DNA of 64,000 nt from Olivibacter jilunii (GTDB lineage Bacteria; Bacteroidota; Bacteroidia; Sphingobacteriales; Sphingobacteriaceae). The position numbers and the translations under genes were made by a program. Location of the stretch: positions 62,001-126,000 of the forward strand of contig NZ_LR027857.1 of NCBI RefSeq assembly GCF_900607235.1, read 5' to 3'. Positions 1 to 8,836 of this stretch are shown here, one piece after another (the stretch's first letter is position 1; every line of letters starts with the position of its first letter). The notes under the pieces were generated by a model. That model saw only the letters and a program-made list of their open reading frames with translations. It searched no databases and was not told the origin of the DNA.

Positions 1-797
1 TCCACTATATCCCCAGGCTTTAAGTATACGGGTGGATTAAATCCGAGACCCACTCCTGCCGGTGTTCCTGTAGAGATAACATCTCCAGGCAATAAGGTCA
101 TAAACTGGCTAATATACGAAACAATGAATGGTACTTTAAAAATTAGATTCTTAGTATTGCCATCTTGAACAACTTTACCATTAACACTGAGCCATAAACG
201 GACATTATTTATATCGCTTATCTCATCTTGGGTCGCCAAAAAAGGACCTATAGGAGCAAAGGTATCGCATCCTTTTCCCTTATCCCATGTTCCGCCGCGC
301 TCTAATTGATATTCTCTTTCAGAGACATCATTATGTAATACATAACCAGCAACATAATCCATGGCTGCTGTCTCTTCTACGTAACTCGCTTTCTTTCCAA
401 TGACAATACCAAATTCGACCTCCCAGTCCGTTTTAGTAGAACCTTTCGGTATAACGATCGCATCATTTGGTCCAACCATTGAAGTGGTCGATTTCATAAA
501 TATGATGGGTTCGGCAGGAATCTTCGCATTGGTTTCTTCTGCATGATCGCGATAGTTCAAACCAATACAGACAATTTTTGATGGCCTGGCAATCGGGCTG
601 CCCAGTCGCGTTCCTTCGGGGACCTCCACTAAGGTTTCCTTATTTGCCTTTATAAACTCTTCTAAGCGAGCCAATCCATTTTCTTGGAAGAACTGCTCGT
701 TAAAATCACCGCCGAAAGCGGATACATCGTAATTTTTTTCTTCTATCTGTACACCTATTTTTTCACGGCTAGGCTCACCGTAACGGATTAGTTTCAT
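1..797 (-). CDS. Fumarylacetoacetate hydrolase family protein, probable 2,4-diketo-3-deoxy-L-fuconate hydrolase (partial)
   Basis: The frame is open from the ATG complement at 795-797 to the window edge, giving 265 codons; the C-terminus lies outside. I translated it directly. It starts MKLIRYGEPSREKIGV and carries the FAH-family strings IGLNYRDHAEE (about residue 77), PIIFMKS and DWEVEFGIVIGK (metal-binding acidic residues), then a GDVISTGTPAGVG turn near the end. Members of this family cleave 2,4-diketo-3-deoxy acid sugars; in the L-fucose pathway the products are pyruvate and L-lactate. It is the first of a minus-strand run with SDR, UxaA-type dehydratase, mutarotase and FucP, which supports the fucose assignment. 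Ureidoglycolate lyase or another FAH acylpyruvase is the alternative. Family is sure; substrate is inferred from neighbours. Confidence 0.85.
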   Translation of the reverse strand, partial: MKLIRYGEPSREKIGVQIEEKNYDVSAFGGDFNEQFFQENGLARLEEFIKANKETLVEVPEGTRLGSPIARPSKIVCIGLNYRDHAEETNAKIPAEPIIFMKSTTSMVGPNDAIVIPKGSTKTDWEVEFGIVIGKKASYVEETAAMDYVAGYVLHNDVSEREYQLERGGTWDKGKGCDTFAPIGPFLATQDEISDINNVRLWLSVNGKVVQDGNTKNLIFKVPFIVSYISQFMTLLPGDVISTGTPAGVGLGFNPPVYLKPGDIV

Positions 798-895
798 ATT
801 ATTATTAGCTTTTAGCTTTTAGCTATCAGGCATCGGCCTTCAGCTTTAATTCGTTTTCAATTGGCCGAAAGCTGACTTCTGAAAGCAGAAAGCTG

Positions 896-1663
896 TTAAT
901 TATTCAACTTAATAAAGCCTCCATCAATTGGATAGTCATTGCCCGTAATGAAATCAGCTTCGTCAGAACATAGATAAAGTGCTAACGAGGCTATTTCCTC
1001 CGGTTTAGCCATCCGTCCAATGGGCTGGCTAGCGGCTAATTTAGCAAACATTTCTTCTTCTTTGCCCGGATAATTTTTAGCAATAAAGCCGTCCACAAAA
1101 GGTGTATGTACTCTTGCCGGCGAAATACTATTACAGCGTATCCCATAATCAATATAATCACGAGCAACCGACAATGTCATCGCAGCAATAGCACCTTTGC
1201 TCATGGAATAGGCAAATCGATCAGTAATACCAACCTGTGAGGCAATTGATGCCAAATTCAGAATGGCACCCTTTTTTCGCTCTTTCATCAAGGGGATAAC
1301 ACTAAACAAAGCATTATAAGCTCCTTTGACATTCACACTGTAAACACGTTCGAAATCTTCCACTTTACAGTTTTCTAAATTGCCGACATGAGCAATACCG
1401 GCATTATTCACCAAAATATCCACCGCTCCGATTCCCTGCACAACCGCTAGCATTTCGCTTTGATCGCTCACATTCACAGCGTGAGAGAAAGCCTTCCCAC
1501 CGGCTTCCTTAATCTCGTCTCTAACAGCCGAAGCCGCTGACTCATTAAGTTCTAATATATGCACTTCAGCCCCCTGCTTTCCAAACAACAAGCTGATTGC
1601 TCTTCCGATACCACTTCCCCCTCCTGTAATAATCGCTTTTTTTCCAGTTAAATCAAACATCAT
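896..1663 (-). CDS. SDR-family oxidoreductase, probable fucose-pathway dehydrogenase
   Basis: A 255-residue classical short-chain dehydrogenase, the usual length. The Rossmann glycine motif TGGGSGIG is at residues 13-20, NNAGIAHVG near 86, and the catalytic Ser-Tyr-Lys set is visible as NLASIAS and YSMSKGA (about 140-160). The C-terminal GNDYPIDGG is typical. In the non-phosphorylating fucose route an SDR oxidises either L-fucose (FucX type) or 2-keto-3-deoxy-L-fuconate; I favour the latter because the FAH hydrolase needs the 2,4-diketo product, but sequence alone does not decide. It sits 98 bp before the FAH gene and 67 bp after the dehydratase gene on the same strand. The start is MM, so either Met is possible. 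Confidence 0.88.
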   Translation of the reverse strand: MMFDLTGKKAIITGGGSGIGRAISLLFGKQGAEVHILELNESAASAVRDEIKEAGGKAFSHAVNVSDQSEMLAVVQGIGAVDILVNNAGIAHVGNLENCKVEDFERVYSVNVKGAYNALFSVIPLMKERKKGAILNLASIASQVGITDRFAYSMSKGAIAAMTLSVARDYIDYGIRCNSISPARVHTPFVDGFIAKNYPGKEEEMFAKLAASQPIGRMAKPEEIASLALYLCSDEADFITGNDYPIDGGFIKLNN

Positions 1664-1730
1664 ATTTTATTTTTAGCTATCGGCCTTCAGCATTCAGCTT
1701 TCAGCCCCTTTATACCTCTCACCTTACACC

Positions 1731-3389
1731 TTATAAAGACACCCCCCGTCTCCAAGGGATAAAATCGTCTTGCCCTAATTTCACCGCTTTAGGCACTTGT
1801 TTCCCACTGGCCACCTCTATTACAAAATCCAAAATTCGTTCGGCAGCCTGCTCGATGGTTTCTGTACCTTCGATGATCGTGCCGCAGTTAATATCGATAA
1901 TGTCTGGCATCTTTTCGAAGGTCTTTGTATTGGTCGACAACTTAACGACGGGCGCAATTGGATTGCCCGTAGGTGTACCTAAACCCGTCGTGAACAGTAC
2001 AACATTCGCCCCTGCTGCCACCTCGGCCGTGGTACTCTCTACGTCGTTTCCCGGCGTACACAAAAGGTTCAATCCAGGTGTGTTGGCTAATTCCGGATAA
2101 TCGATCACCGCTTGCACCGGCGAAGTTCCTCCTTTTTTTGCTGCGCCTGCGGATTTAATCGCATCGGTTATCAGACCATCACGAATATTTCCAGGTGAAG
2201 GATTGGCATAAAAACCACTGCCATCTTGCTCTGCCTTCGCATTGTAAGTTTTCATCAATTCCATGAACCGAAGGGCTGTTTCCTCGTCTTTACAGCGATC
2301 GCTAAGCTCCTGCTCTACTCCGCAAAGCTCCGGAAATTCGGAAAGTATAACAGATCCGCCTAAGGTTACCAGCATATCGGATAGATAACCAAGCGCAGGA
2401 TTCGCTGAAATACCGGAAAACCCGTCGGATCCACCGCACTCTAAACCGATACACAGCTTATCTAAACCTGCCGGCCTTCTTTCTTGTTGATTAGCTTGAA
2501 TCAGACCCGTGAAAGTATGCTTCAAGGCCTCCTGAAGCAGCACACTTTCAGATCCGATTTTCTGTTGCTCAAAAACATATAAGGGTCTATCAAAATGTGG
2601 ATCACGTTTTGCAATCTCGGCTCTCAAAATACTCGCCTGCGCATGTTGGCAGCCTAAGCTTAGGACGGTGGCACCTGCTACATTAGGATGCGTTATATAA
2701 CCTGCTAGCAGACCGCACAAAGCATCTGAATCCATGCGCGTTCCACCACAACCCATATCATGATTTAAAAATTTAATGCCATCTACATTCGGAAAAAGCT
2801 TGTGATGCCGGTGCGATTCCTTTACATCCCGCAGATCCACCGACAATAACTGCTCGATGGAGGCACCGGTCTTATAGAGCGAGATCAATTGCTCTACTTC
2901 CGGTTCATAACTTTTGGCTTTTTTAAAGCCAAGCTTTTCCTCAAAAGCTTCCTTCATTACCAATACGTTCCGATTTTCACAGAAAACTAAGGGGATAACC
3001 AACCAATAATTTCCTGTTCCAACTGTTCCGTTGCTACGATGATAGCCAAGAAAGCTACGGTTTGAAAAGCGGGAAACATCCGGTTTATGCCAGTCTAGTT
3101 TTCGTTTCCCTAGTTTAAAATCGTTTGCTGCGTGATAAATGTTTTCGGTGGTAATTGCCTCTCCTTTGCCGATTGCTCTATTCGTTTTTCCTACCAGAAC
3201 GCCGTACATATGTATTTCCTGCTCCGGTGCCATCTCCTCTATCGTGAATTTATGCTTTGCAGCTACCGCGCCAGGTAGCACGAAACTATCACCATTAAAG
3301 TGAATTGATTCACCGGCAGGCAGGTCCTGCAACGCCACCAGTACATTATCCGATGGATGTATTTGCAAATATTTTCGTATTGTTGTCAT
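1731..3389 (-). CDS. UxaA-family (altronate dehydratase type) hydro-lyase, probable L-fuconate dehydratase
   Basis: A 552-residue full-length UxaA-type protein: an N-terminal SAF-like domain (residues 1-95, with HMYGVLVGKTN) and the long C-terminal dehydratase domain carrying HDMGCGGTRMDSDALCGLLAGYI, GLECGGSDGFSGI and LCTPGNDVESTTAEVAAGAN. Family members are iron-dependent and dehydrate aldonates such as D-altronate and galactarate. With FucP, mutarotase, SDR and FAH genes alongside, the likely substrate is L-fuconate. This would use a UxaA-type enzyme rather than the enolase-superfamily fuconate dehydratase; the Campylobacter jejuni fucose locus also carries UxaA-type genes. Family call firm, substrate inferred. 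Confidence 0.85.
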   Translation of the reverse strand: MTTIRKYLQIHPSDNVLVALQDLPAGESIHFNGDSFVLPGAVAAKHKFTIEEMAPEQEIHMYGVLVGKTNRAIGKGEAITTENIYHAANDFKLGKRKLDWHKPDVSRFSNRSFLGYHRSNGTVGTGNYWLVIPLVFCENRNVLVMKEAFEEKLGFKKAKSYEPEVEQLISLYKTGASIEQLLSVDLRDVKESHRHHKLFPNVDGIKFLNHDMGCGGTRMDSDALCGLLAGYITHPNVAGATVLSLGCQHAQASILRAEIAKRDPHFDRPLYVFEQQKIGSESVLLQEALKHTFTGLIQANQQERRPAGLDKLCIGLECGGSDGFSGISANPALGYLSDMLVTLGGSVILSEFPELCGVEQELSDRCKDEETALRFMELMKTYNAKAEQDGSGFYANPSPGNIRDGLITDAIKSAGAAKKGGTSPVQAVIDYPELANTPGLNLLCTPGNDVESTTAEVAAGANVVLFTTGLGTPTGNPIAPVVKLSTNTKTFEKMPDIIDINCGTIIEGTETIEQAAERILDFVIEVASGKQVPKAVKLGQDDFIPWRRGVSL

Positions 3390-3470
3390 TTCCAGTGATC
3401 AGCTGTCAGCCTTGGGCGATCAGCTTTTTGTTTCGATTTATTTTTGCCAATATGCCTATAGCATAAAGCC

Positions 3471-3800
3471 TTATAATTTAAAAATTTCCTCCATCAACAA
3501 CCACTTTTCACCTTCTTTTGCTTGTGGCAACGGTTGTTGGTATTTCCACATTAAAGCTTCCCATTCCTGTACTTTCGGATTGTTTGCGTCCATCTCCGCT
3601 TTTTTATCAAAGCTAAAATCATCCGTAACCTCCATGATCATAAACAAACGGTTAGCCAATCGGTATATGCGCATATCGATGACTCCCGCTGTTAAAATCG
3701 ACTCCCTGATCTCAGGCCAAATAGCCCGATGATGCTGCTCATATTCTTTTATTAGATGATCATCTTCTTTGAGATCAAGTGCCAATGCGTATGTTTTCAT
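3471..3800 (-). CDS. L-rhamnose/L-fucose mutarotase family protein
   Basis: A 109-residue cytosolic protein matching the RhaM/DUF718 mutarotase family in length and content: an ALALDLKED start, the family signature YEQHHRAIWPEI (about 25-36), IYRLANRLFMIMEV (45-58) and a C-terminal WLLMEEIFKL. Mutarotases interconvert the alpha and beta anomers so the following dehydrogenase gets its preferred form. Between FucP and the dehydratase gene, its likely substrate is L-fucose. It is separated from the dehydratase gene by a short spacer of low-complexity sequence. Rhamnose is possible in principle, but no rhamnose gene is nearby. Confidence 0.85.
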   Translation of the reverse strand: MKTYALALDLKEDDHLIKEYEQHHRAIWPEIRESILTAGVIDMRIYRLANRLFMIMEVTDDFSFDKKAEMDANNPKVQEWEALMWKYQQPLPQAKEGEKWLLMEEIFKL

Positions 3801-3824
3801 TTTGCAAAGTCAAAATTCAAAAGT

Positions 3825-3863
3825 AAAAATTCAAAAGCCTGCCTCCCGGAGGGATGGTAAAAA
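3825..3863 (+). repeat. 39-bp dispersed spacer repeat, copy 1 (inverted relative to 8981-9019)
   Basis: This 39-bp string runs through GCCTGCCTCCCGGAGGGATGG and is the exact reverse complement of 8981-9019, 5.1 kb away. Both copies lie in spacers, and the core is a GC-rich imperfect palindrome (CCTCCCGGAGG). Confidence 0.8.
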
Positions 3864-3959
3864 GGCCCATTCACTCATTCAACGCTCATCATTCCTCACT
3901 CATCACTCATCACTATTTAACTACTTCCCTACTCAACCATTTAACTGCTATTGAACTAC

Positions 3960-5210
3960 CTAGATCCTATACCCTTTCCATCCATAGTAAAAGACAACCA
4001 AAAAACATATTAACGGAACCAGATAAGCAATTTGTATACTGTTTGCCGCAACGGAGACGAGCCCCATCAACAAAGGAACAACAGCCCCACCAATGATTGA
4101 CATCACCAAAAAGGAAGAAGCAATCTTTGTTTCTTCACTTGTAAGATTTTGTATACCGAGTGAAAAGATGGTTGGATACATAATGGACATAAAAAAAGGA
4201 ACGGCAACAAGTGCATACAAAGCCACGGTGCCTGAACTAAACACGGCCACCAACAATAGCAAAGTGCATAACAAACCATAAGCCGCCAATAAACTAGCCG
4301 GTTTAATATAACGCATTAAGAAAGTGCCGCTGAAGCGACCTAACATGAAACCAACCATCGCTACTGATCCAAACAAATAGGCCGCATTTTTTTCTCCCAT
4401 ATCGGTCACATGATTAGCATAGCGTATAAAAAAACTACCGACGCCCACTTGTGCACCCACGTAGAAAAATTGGCTGACAACTGCCCATAAAAAATGCTTA
4501 TGCTTAAATATCTTCAATGAAAAATTCGTCCCAACAGTGTGCGTACCATCCGATTCCTCCTCTTGACTTTCCGGAAGCTTGGTGACAACGAATAAGAGTA
4601 AAAGGGCGACTACAATACCGGCGATAACAAGATAGGGTACTTTCACCGTATCGGCTTCCGACTGTAAATACGAATTCAACGACTCGGGGCTCATAGCGGC
4701 TAATTTTTCGGGACTATGTTCGATCCCTGAAAGAATGAATCTACCACCTAAAATAGGTGCTACCACGGCGCCCAAACCATTAAACGATTGAGCAAAATTT
4801 AGCCGTTGTGTGGCGGTTTCCTTATCACCTAGTACGGCTATATACGGGTTAGCCACCGTTTCCAGAAAGGTTGCCCCTGCTGCAATGACGAAAATAGCCG
4901 ACAGAAAAAAGATATAGTTCCTTTCAGAGGCCGCAGGAATAACCAGGAGTGCTCCTATCGCGTAAAGAATCAATCCAAGTAAAACTCCCTTTTTATAACC
5001 GAACCGTTGCATATATAAACCCGCCGGAATAGCTACTACGAAATAGCTTATGTAAGCAGATGTGTCGATCAATGAAGACTGTAGATCGTCTAAGGCAAAG
5101 GCCTTTCTCAAGTGTGGAATTAATATGGGATTTAAGTTATGAAGCAGGGCCCATAGAAAGAACAATGAAGTAACTAAAATGATGGGTATCAGCACACCTT
5201 TTTTCGACAT
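3960..5210 (-). CDS. fucP: FucP-type L-fucose:H+ symporter (MFS)
   Basis: A 416-residue inner-membrane transporter with about 12 hydrophobic segments. It has FucP landmarks: SAYISYFVVAIPAGLYMQRFGYKKG after TM1, GATFLETVANPYIAVLG (the Glu corresponds to the proton-coupling Glu of E. coli FucP) and RLNFAQSFNGLGAVVAPILGG. It imports L-fucose, possibly also related deoxy sugars. It is the promoter-proximal gene of the minus-strand fucose run, divergent from the AraC-type regulator across 227 bp. The stop codon TAG lies next to the low-complexity spacer at 3860-3959. Confidence 0.9.
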   Translation of the reverse strand: MSKKGVLIPIILVTSLFFLWALLHNLNPILIPHLRKAFALDDLQSSLIDTSAYISYFVVAIPAGLYMQRFGYKKGVLLGLILYAIGALLVIPAASERNYIFFLSAIFVIAAGATFLETVANPYIAVLGDKETATQRLNFAQSFNGLGAVVAPILGGRFILSGIEHSPEKLAAMSPESLNSYLQSEADTVKVPYLVIAGIVVALLLLFVVTKLPESQEEESDGTHTVGTNFSLKIFKHKHFLWAVVSQFFYVGAQVGVGSFFIRYANHVTDMGEKNAAYLFGSVAMVGFMLGRFSGTFLMRYIKPASLLAAYGLLCTLLLLVAVFSSGTVALYALVAVPFFMSIMYPTIFSLGIQNLTSEETKIASSFLVMSIIGGAVVPLLMGLVSVAANSIQIAYLVPLICFLVVFYYGWKGYRI

Positions 5211-5306
5211 AAAATAATATTAGGTTCAGTTTTAATCAAAATAATTTATCCTTATTGGTAAAGCCAACTACAAATTAAGGAATTTCACTTTTTAAATCCC
5301 TTGCTC

Positions 5307-5335
5307 ATTTTAGCCAATCATTAAGCTATTTTAGC
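5307..5335 (+). promoter_or_regulatory. Candidate AraC-type half-sites (ATTTTAGC direct repeat)
   Basis: ATTTTAGC occurs at 5307-5314 and again at 5328-5335, exactly 21 bp apart (two helical turns), just upstream of a TATATTTG box. Direct-repeat half-sites with this spacing are typical for AraC-family regulators, and the gene they precede encodes one. Binding is inferred. Confidence 0.4.
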
Positions 5336-5345
5336 ATATTTGTTT

Positions 5346-5353
5346 TATATTTG
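5346..5353 (+). promoter_or_regulatory. Candidate -7 box (TATATTTG) of the AraC-type regulator gene
   Basis: TATATTTG fits the Bacteroidota -7 consensus TAnnTTTG and lies 85 bp upstream of the regulator start at 5438. I see no clear TTTG box at -33, which would fit an activator-assisted promoter. Confidence 0.4.
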
Positions 5354-5437
5354 CCTGATTAGCTGACCATACAACTGAATAGATTGGATATTGTTTCGCA
5401 TTAAGCAGTTGACGTTAATCACCTAATATGTAAAATA

Positions 5438-6310
5438 ATGAAACCTCAATTACTCAAGCTAAGTACGGCACCTACGCAATCTTTCAGCGTCCGCCAGGAC
5501 TTTGTTCCCTATATTAATAATAGATGGCATTATCATGCGGAGGTAGAACTCATTCATTTTTACCGAGGAAAAGGAACACAGTTTATTGGAGATCAAATCA
5601 ATCACTTTCATTCAGGGGATATCGTTTTGGTTGGATCTCAGCTACCCCACTATTGGCGATTTGACGATCACTATTTTGATGAGCAAAATGAGGATCGGGC
5701 CGATGTTCGAGTCGCTCATTTCAATGAACACTTCTGGGGTCGCGACTTTTTGGAACTTCCCGAAAACATAGCCATTAAGCAGTTGCTCGAAAAGGCACGA
5801 AGGGGCATTCAGGTAACAGGGCAAGCTAAACAGAAAGTAAGTACCTTGTTAGAACAAATGCTTCATTCGGAAGGAACCCGACGGATTATTTTATTAATGG
5901 AGGCCCTACATGCAATTGCTTCCGATTCCTCTTATCGGTTGATTTCATCCATTGGCTTTCATCCAAACTTGCAAGATGAAGAGAAAAAAAGAATCAACAG
6001 CATATTTGACTACACCTTAGCTAACTTTCGTCAAAAGATTAGCTTAGAAGATATATCAGCTATCGCCGGCATTAGTTCTAACTCTTTTTGTAGGTATTTT
6101 AAAGCAAAAACAGGTAAAACCTATTCTCGCTTTCTCTTGGAAATCCGCGTTGGCCATGCCTGTAAATTACTGATTGAGAATAAAATGAGTGTCAAACAAT
6201 TATGTTACGAAAGTGGATTCAACAACTTCGCAAGTTTTCACAAATACTTTAAACAGATAACAGAAAAAAGCCCTTTGGCTTATCAAAAGGCTTTTTTGGA
6301 GAAAGCTTAG
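5438..6310 (+). CDS. AraC-family transcriptional regulator, probable fucose regulator
   Basis: A 290-residue regulator with an N-terminal cupin-like sensor domain (residues about 15-120, with RWHYHAEVELIHFYRGKGTQF and GDIVLVGSQLPHYW) and a C-terminal double helix-turn-helix (about 190-287; ISLEDISAIAGISSNSFCRYFK and CYESGFNNFASFHKYFKQITEKSPLAY). The cupin pocket typically binds a sugar. It diverges from fucP, and the shared 227-bp region holds a 21-bp-spaced direct repeat, so control of the fucose genes is the natural inference. A hairpin that looks like a terminator overlaps the last codons. Confidence 0.9.
   Translation: MKPQLLKLSTAPTQSFSVRQDFVPYINNRWHYHAEVELIHFYRGKGTQFIGDQINHFHSGDIVLVGSQLPHYWRFDDHYFDEQNEDRADVRVAHFNEHFWGRDFLELPENIAIKQLLEKARRGIQVTGQAKQKVSTLLEQMLHSEGTRRIILLMEALHAIASDSSYRLISSIGFHPNLQDEEKKRINSIFDYTLANFRQKISLEDISAIAGISSNSFCRYFKAKTGKTYSRFLLEIRVGHACKLLIENKMSVKQLCYESGFNNFASFHKYFKQITEKSPLAYQKAFLEKA
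6264..6297 (+). terminator. Terminator-like hairpin inside the AraC gene 3' end
   Basis: AAAAAAGCC at 6264-6272 pairs with GGCTTTTTT at 6289-6297, ending in a T run. It lies before the stop codon (6308-6310), so the hairpin is also coding sequence. It is A/T-symmetric and could act on both strands. Confidence 0.5.
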
Positions 6311-6509
6311 TTTTGCTGTAGGCAGTAAGCTGTAAGCGGTCGGCTATAGGCTTGTGCTGCTGCTACTACTTAACTACTCTCCTACTTAACTACAAACTAA
6401 TTAAAGCCATTCATCGCTCATCATTCATAATTCAACACTAATAAAACCCTACTTAACGACTCAACTACTTAACTACTTAACGACTCTCCTACTTAACTAC
6501 GAGCTCACC

Positions 6510-7361
6510 TTAACGTGTTCCATCACAGGCACCCCGGAAATAACCAACGGATTCGGCTATACCAGCTAATGGATCTTTCATATCTTTTTCATACTCCAAG
6601 CTACAAGAGCCTGTGTAGTTTACTTTTCGTAACATTTTCACATAAGCGGGGATATCAATCACCCCACGCCCCAGCTCGCAGGTTTTACCGTCCTTTGTTG
6701 CTGCGGTGACATTTTTTAAATGCATATCAAAAATGCGCTTGCTGTATTTTTGCAGGTCCGCTACCGAATCGCGACCGTCCCGTTTGTTGTGTCCCATATC
6801 AAAGCAGATGCCCAATCGTGGATCCAAATTCTTTATCAAATCATAAATTACCGATGCATTTGGGTAAAGCTTATCTTCCGGTCCATGATTGTGAATGGCA
6901 TAGCGAATGTCATATTCCTTTGTTTTTTCGGCGACATACGCCAGATCTTCATGATTAGGGATACCGATAATTAAGTTTACACCAACCCGTTTAGCATAAT
7001 CAAAACCTTTATCAATCTCTTCTCTGGTTTTCATATAAATAGGTCCTACCGCGTAACCGGTAACATCAAAGCTTTTCAGTTTCGCATGAAAAGTCGCTAT
7101 TTGCTCGGCTGTACTATTATATGGTAAATGAAAATCCTTGATGCACAAATAGTGTACATCTACTTTCTTCATCATCTCCAGCGATTGATCTAAGTTAAAA
7201 TTAACGAAACTATAACCTGCAATTCCAAGTTTGAAAGGTTCGTCTTTCGCATGCGCTCCTCCAAGTGGTTTAGCTTCGACACTATTATATACGCCGTCTA
7301 CAAGTGTTGCACTTACTGCTCCTATTATACTTTTCTTTAAAAAATTTCTTCTCGGGTTCAT
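6510..7361 (-). CDS. Exported sugar phosphate isomerase/epimerase-like TIM-barrel protein
   Basis: A 283-residue xylose-isomerase-like TIM barrel with a Tat-like leader (RRNFLKKSIIGAVSA, residues 4-18), so probably exported. Barrel motifs: FKLGIAGYSF, YAIHNHGPEDK (metal His), ICFDMGHNKRDG (metal Asp/His), FDMHLKNVT and SLEYEKDM (metal Glu). The family includes epimerases, isomerases and enediol-forming lyases on sugars and keto-sugars. It is 9 bp from the lipoprotein Gfo/Idh gene and is the last gene of the minus-strand run from 11343. Such pairs occur in loci that process 3-keto-glycosides; substrate is not determinable from sequence. Confidence 0.8.
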   Translation of the reverse strand: MNPRRNFLKKSIIGAVSATLVDGVYNSVEAKPLGGAHAKDEPFKLGIAGYSFVNFNLDQSLEMMKKVDVHYLCIKDFHLPYNSTAEQIATFHAKLKSFDVTGYAVGPIYMKTREEIDKGFDYAKRVGVNLIIGIPNHEDLAYVAEKTKEYDIRYAIHNHGPEDKLYPNASVIYDLIKNLDPRLGICFDMGHNKRDGRDSVADLQKYSKRIFDMHLKNVTAATKDGKTCELGRGVIDIPAYVKMLRKVNYTGSCSLEYEKDMKDPLAGIAESVGYFRGACDGTR

Positions 7362-7370
7362 TATCTAGAT

Positions 7371-8771
7371 TTATTTCTTCTTGGCCAATTCCAAGGCCTT
7401 TGTAGTTACATAATATTTGGCGATCATATTAGGCACTTCCCAGTCGGGCAGTTTACCTTCTTTCAAATAACTTAGGTAGTTACTGGTCACTTGCCCAAAA
7501 TGCTCCTCGTGATTAGTCTTTAACACTTCCGGTATATTAATCTTATAATAACCTGCTTTCAATTTTTCAGCAGCTACACCGGTGTATTGCTTAGCAATTT
7601 GCGCAACCGCTTCCTGTACAATTTTCTCGAAGTCCGCTTGCTCTTCCCCTACTGCTTCCAGATAGAGAACGGGCTTATAATTTTCTTCCTTACCTTGCTT
7701 AATGATCAAGTTCGCTTTTGATCCACGCATAATAGAATAGTGGGTATCGCCGGTACCTTCAGGAGCTTCAAAATTCCATTTCACCACCACTTTTGCATGC
7801 ACATTCTTAATCGTATAGTTAATTTCGCCGTTAGCAAAAACCCCCAACTCGCCTTTCTCATTCATGTTACCTTTCAGCATATCGGGAAACTCTTCTTGCG
7901 TTGCTTTCTTGAATTGTGCGGCACCTAACCAGGTTGGCCAACGTTTAGCATTTAACAGCTTAATATCTTTTTTATAATCAATTACCTGTTCCGGAAATCC
8001 TTCCCATTGAACTAAATCGACCAAATGCGTAGTCACGTCCACAATACCCTCTCCCTGTTGATTCACATCAAAGAACCATGTAGGGCGGATGAGGGGCTTA
8101 CCCGATACATTCTTGAAAAAATGATGCACACTTTCTTTGGTTATGGCCGGTTCGTCAAGCGTACCCCTTTGCAATTCGCCAAATAGCGCTGAAATTTGAG
8201 AGAACTCTTTTTGCAGGGTAGCTGTAATCTCAAAGCGTTCGGTCATAATATCATAAAGCAAGACCTTCTTCTCTTTAGCTGAGGCAAAAGCTTTTTCCAG
8301 TTTCTCAAAACCTGCTACATCGATGGCCATCGGTTTATCGGCCAGCACGTTCAATCCGGCGTCAATAGATTGGGTAATGTAATCTATTTTCTTTTGGTTA
8401 TTTCCGGCGAGCACTACTACATTACCTTTTTTATCTGCTATCATTTTTTGAAGATAGTCCGTACCGGTATAAACTTCCTCTTTCCAATGAGTTGGATCTT
8501 CCATTCGCGTATTATAACTCTCAATTAGAGCTAAGTGCGCTTTTAGATCTTTACCATCTTCCGGTGCGTATACATGCACCACACTGTCAACATTCGGATA
8601 CATAGACTTTTGCACCAGGGCGGCATGGAAATGTCCGGGATCCAGTGTAATTAAGCGGATGGCATTCGCATCGCTCTCTTGTTTTTCTTTACTCGACTGG
8701 TTATTACAGGCAACCATTGCTCCACCCAGTAGCAGCAGTCCCGCAGCCTTCATAAATTTGTTTTTAAACAT
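7371..8771 (-). CDS. Gfo/Idh/MocA-family oxidoreductase, putative lipoprotein
   Basis: A 466-residue protein starting MFKNKFMKAAGLLLLGG and followed by AMVAC, a lipobox with Cys at about residue 22, so it is predicted membrane-anchored and exported. The body is Gfo/Idh/MocA-like: NAIRLITLDPGHFHA near the N-terminus, NVLADKPMAIDVAGFEKLEKAF (about 140-160) and VDVTTHLVDLVQWEGFP (substrate-domain His). The usual GxGxxG is not obvious (ITLDPGHF), which is odd for an NAD(P)-binding member. It lies between the TIM-barrel gene (9 bp) and a second Gfo/Idh gene. Probably oxidises or reduces sugars outside the cytoplasm; substrate unknown. Confidence 0.8.
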   Translation of the reverse strand: MFKNKFMKAAGLLLLGGAMVACNNQSSKEKQESDANAIRLITLDPGHFHAALVQKSMYPNVDSVVHVYAPEDGKDLKAHLALIESYNTRMEDPTHWKEEVYTGTDYLQKMIADKKGNVVVLAGNNQKKIDYITQSIDAGLNVLADKPMAIDVAGFEKLEKAFASAKEKKVLLYDIMTERFEITATLQKEFSQISALFGELQRGTLDEPAITKESVHHFFKNVSGKPLIRPTWFFDVNQQGEGIVDVTTHLVDLVQWEGFPEQVIDYKKDIKLLNAKRWPTWLGAAQFKKATQEEFPDMLKGNMNEKGELGVFANGEINYTIKNVHAKVVVKWNFEAPEGTGDTHYSIMRGSKANLIIKQGKEENYKPVLYLEAVGEEQADFEKIVQEAVAQIAKQYTGVAAEKLKAGYYKINIPEVLKTNHEEHFGQVTSNYLSYLKEGKLPDWEVPNMIAKYYVTTKALELAKKK

Positions 8772-8836
8772 TTGAATTTCCTATTTTAGCAAGTATTTGT
8801 TTTTCCTTTTAAAGCGTCGCGCTTTTTGCTTTTGAA

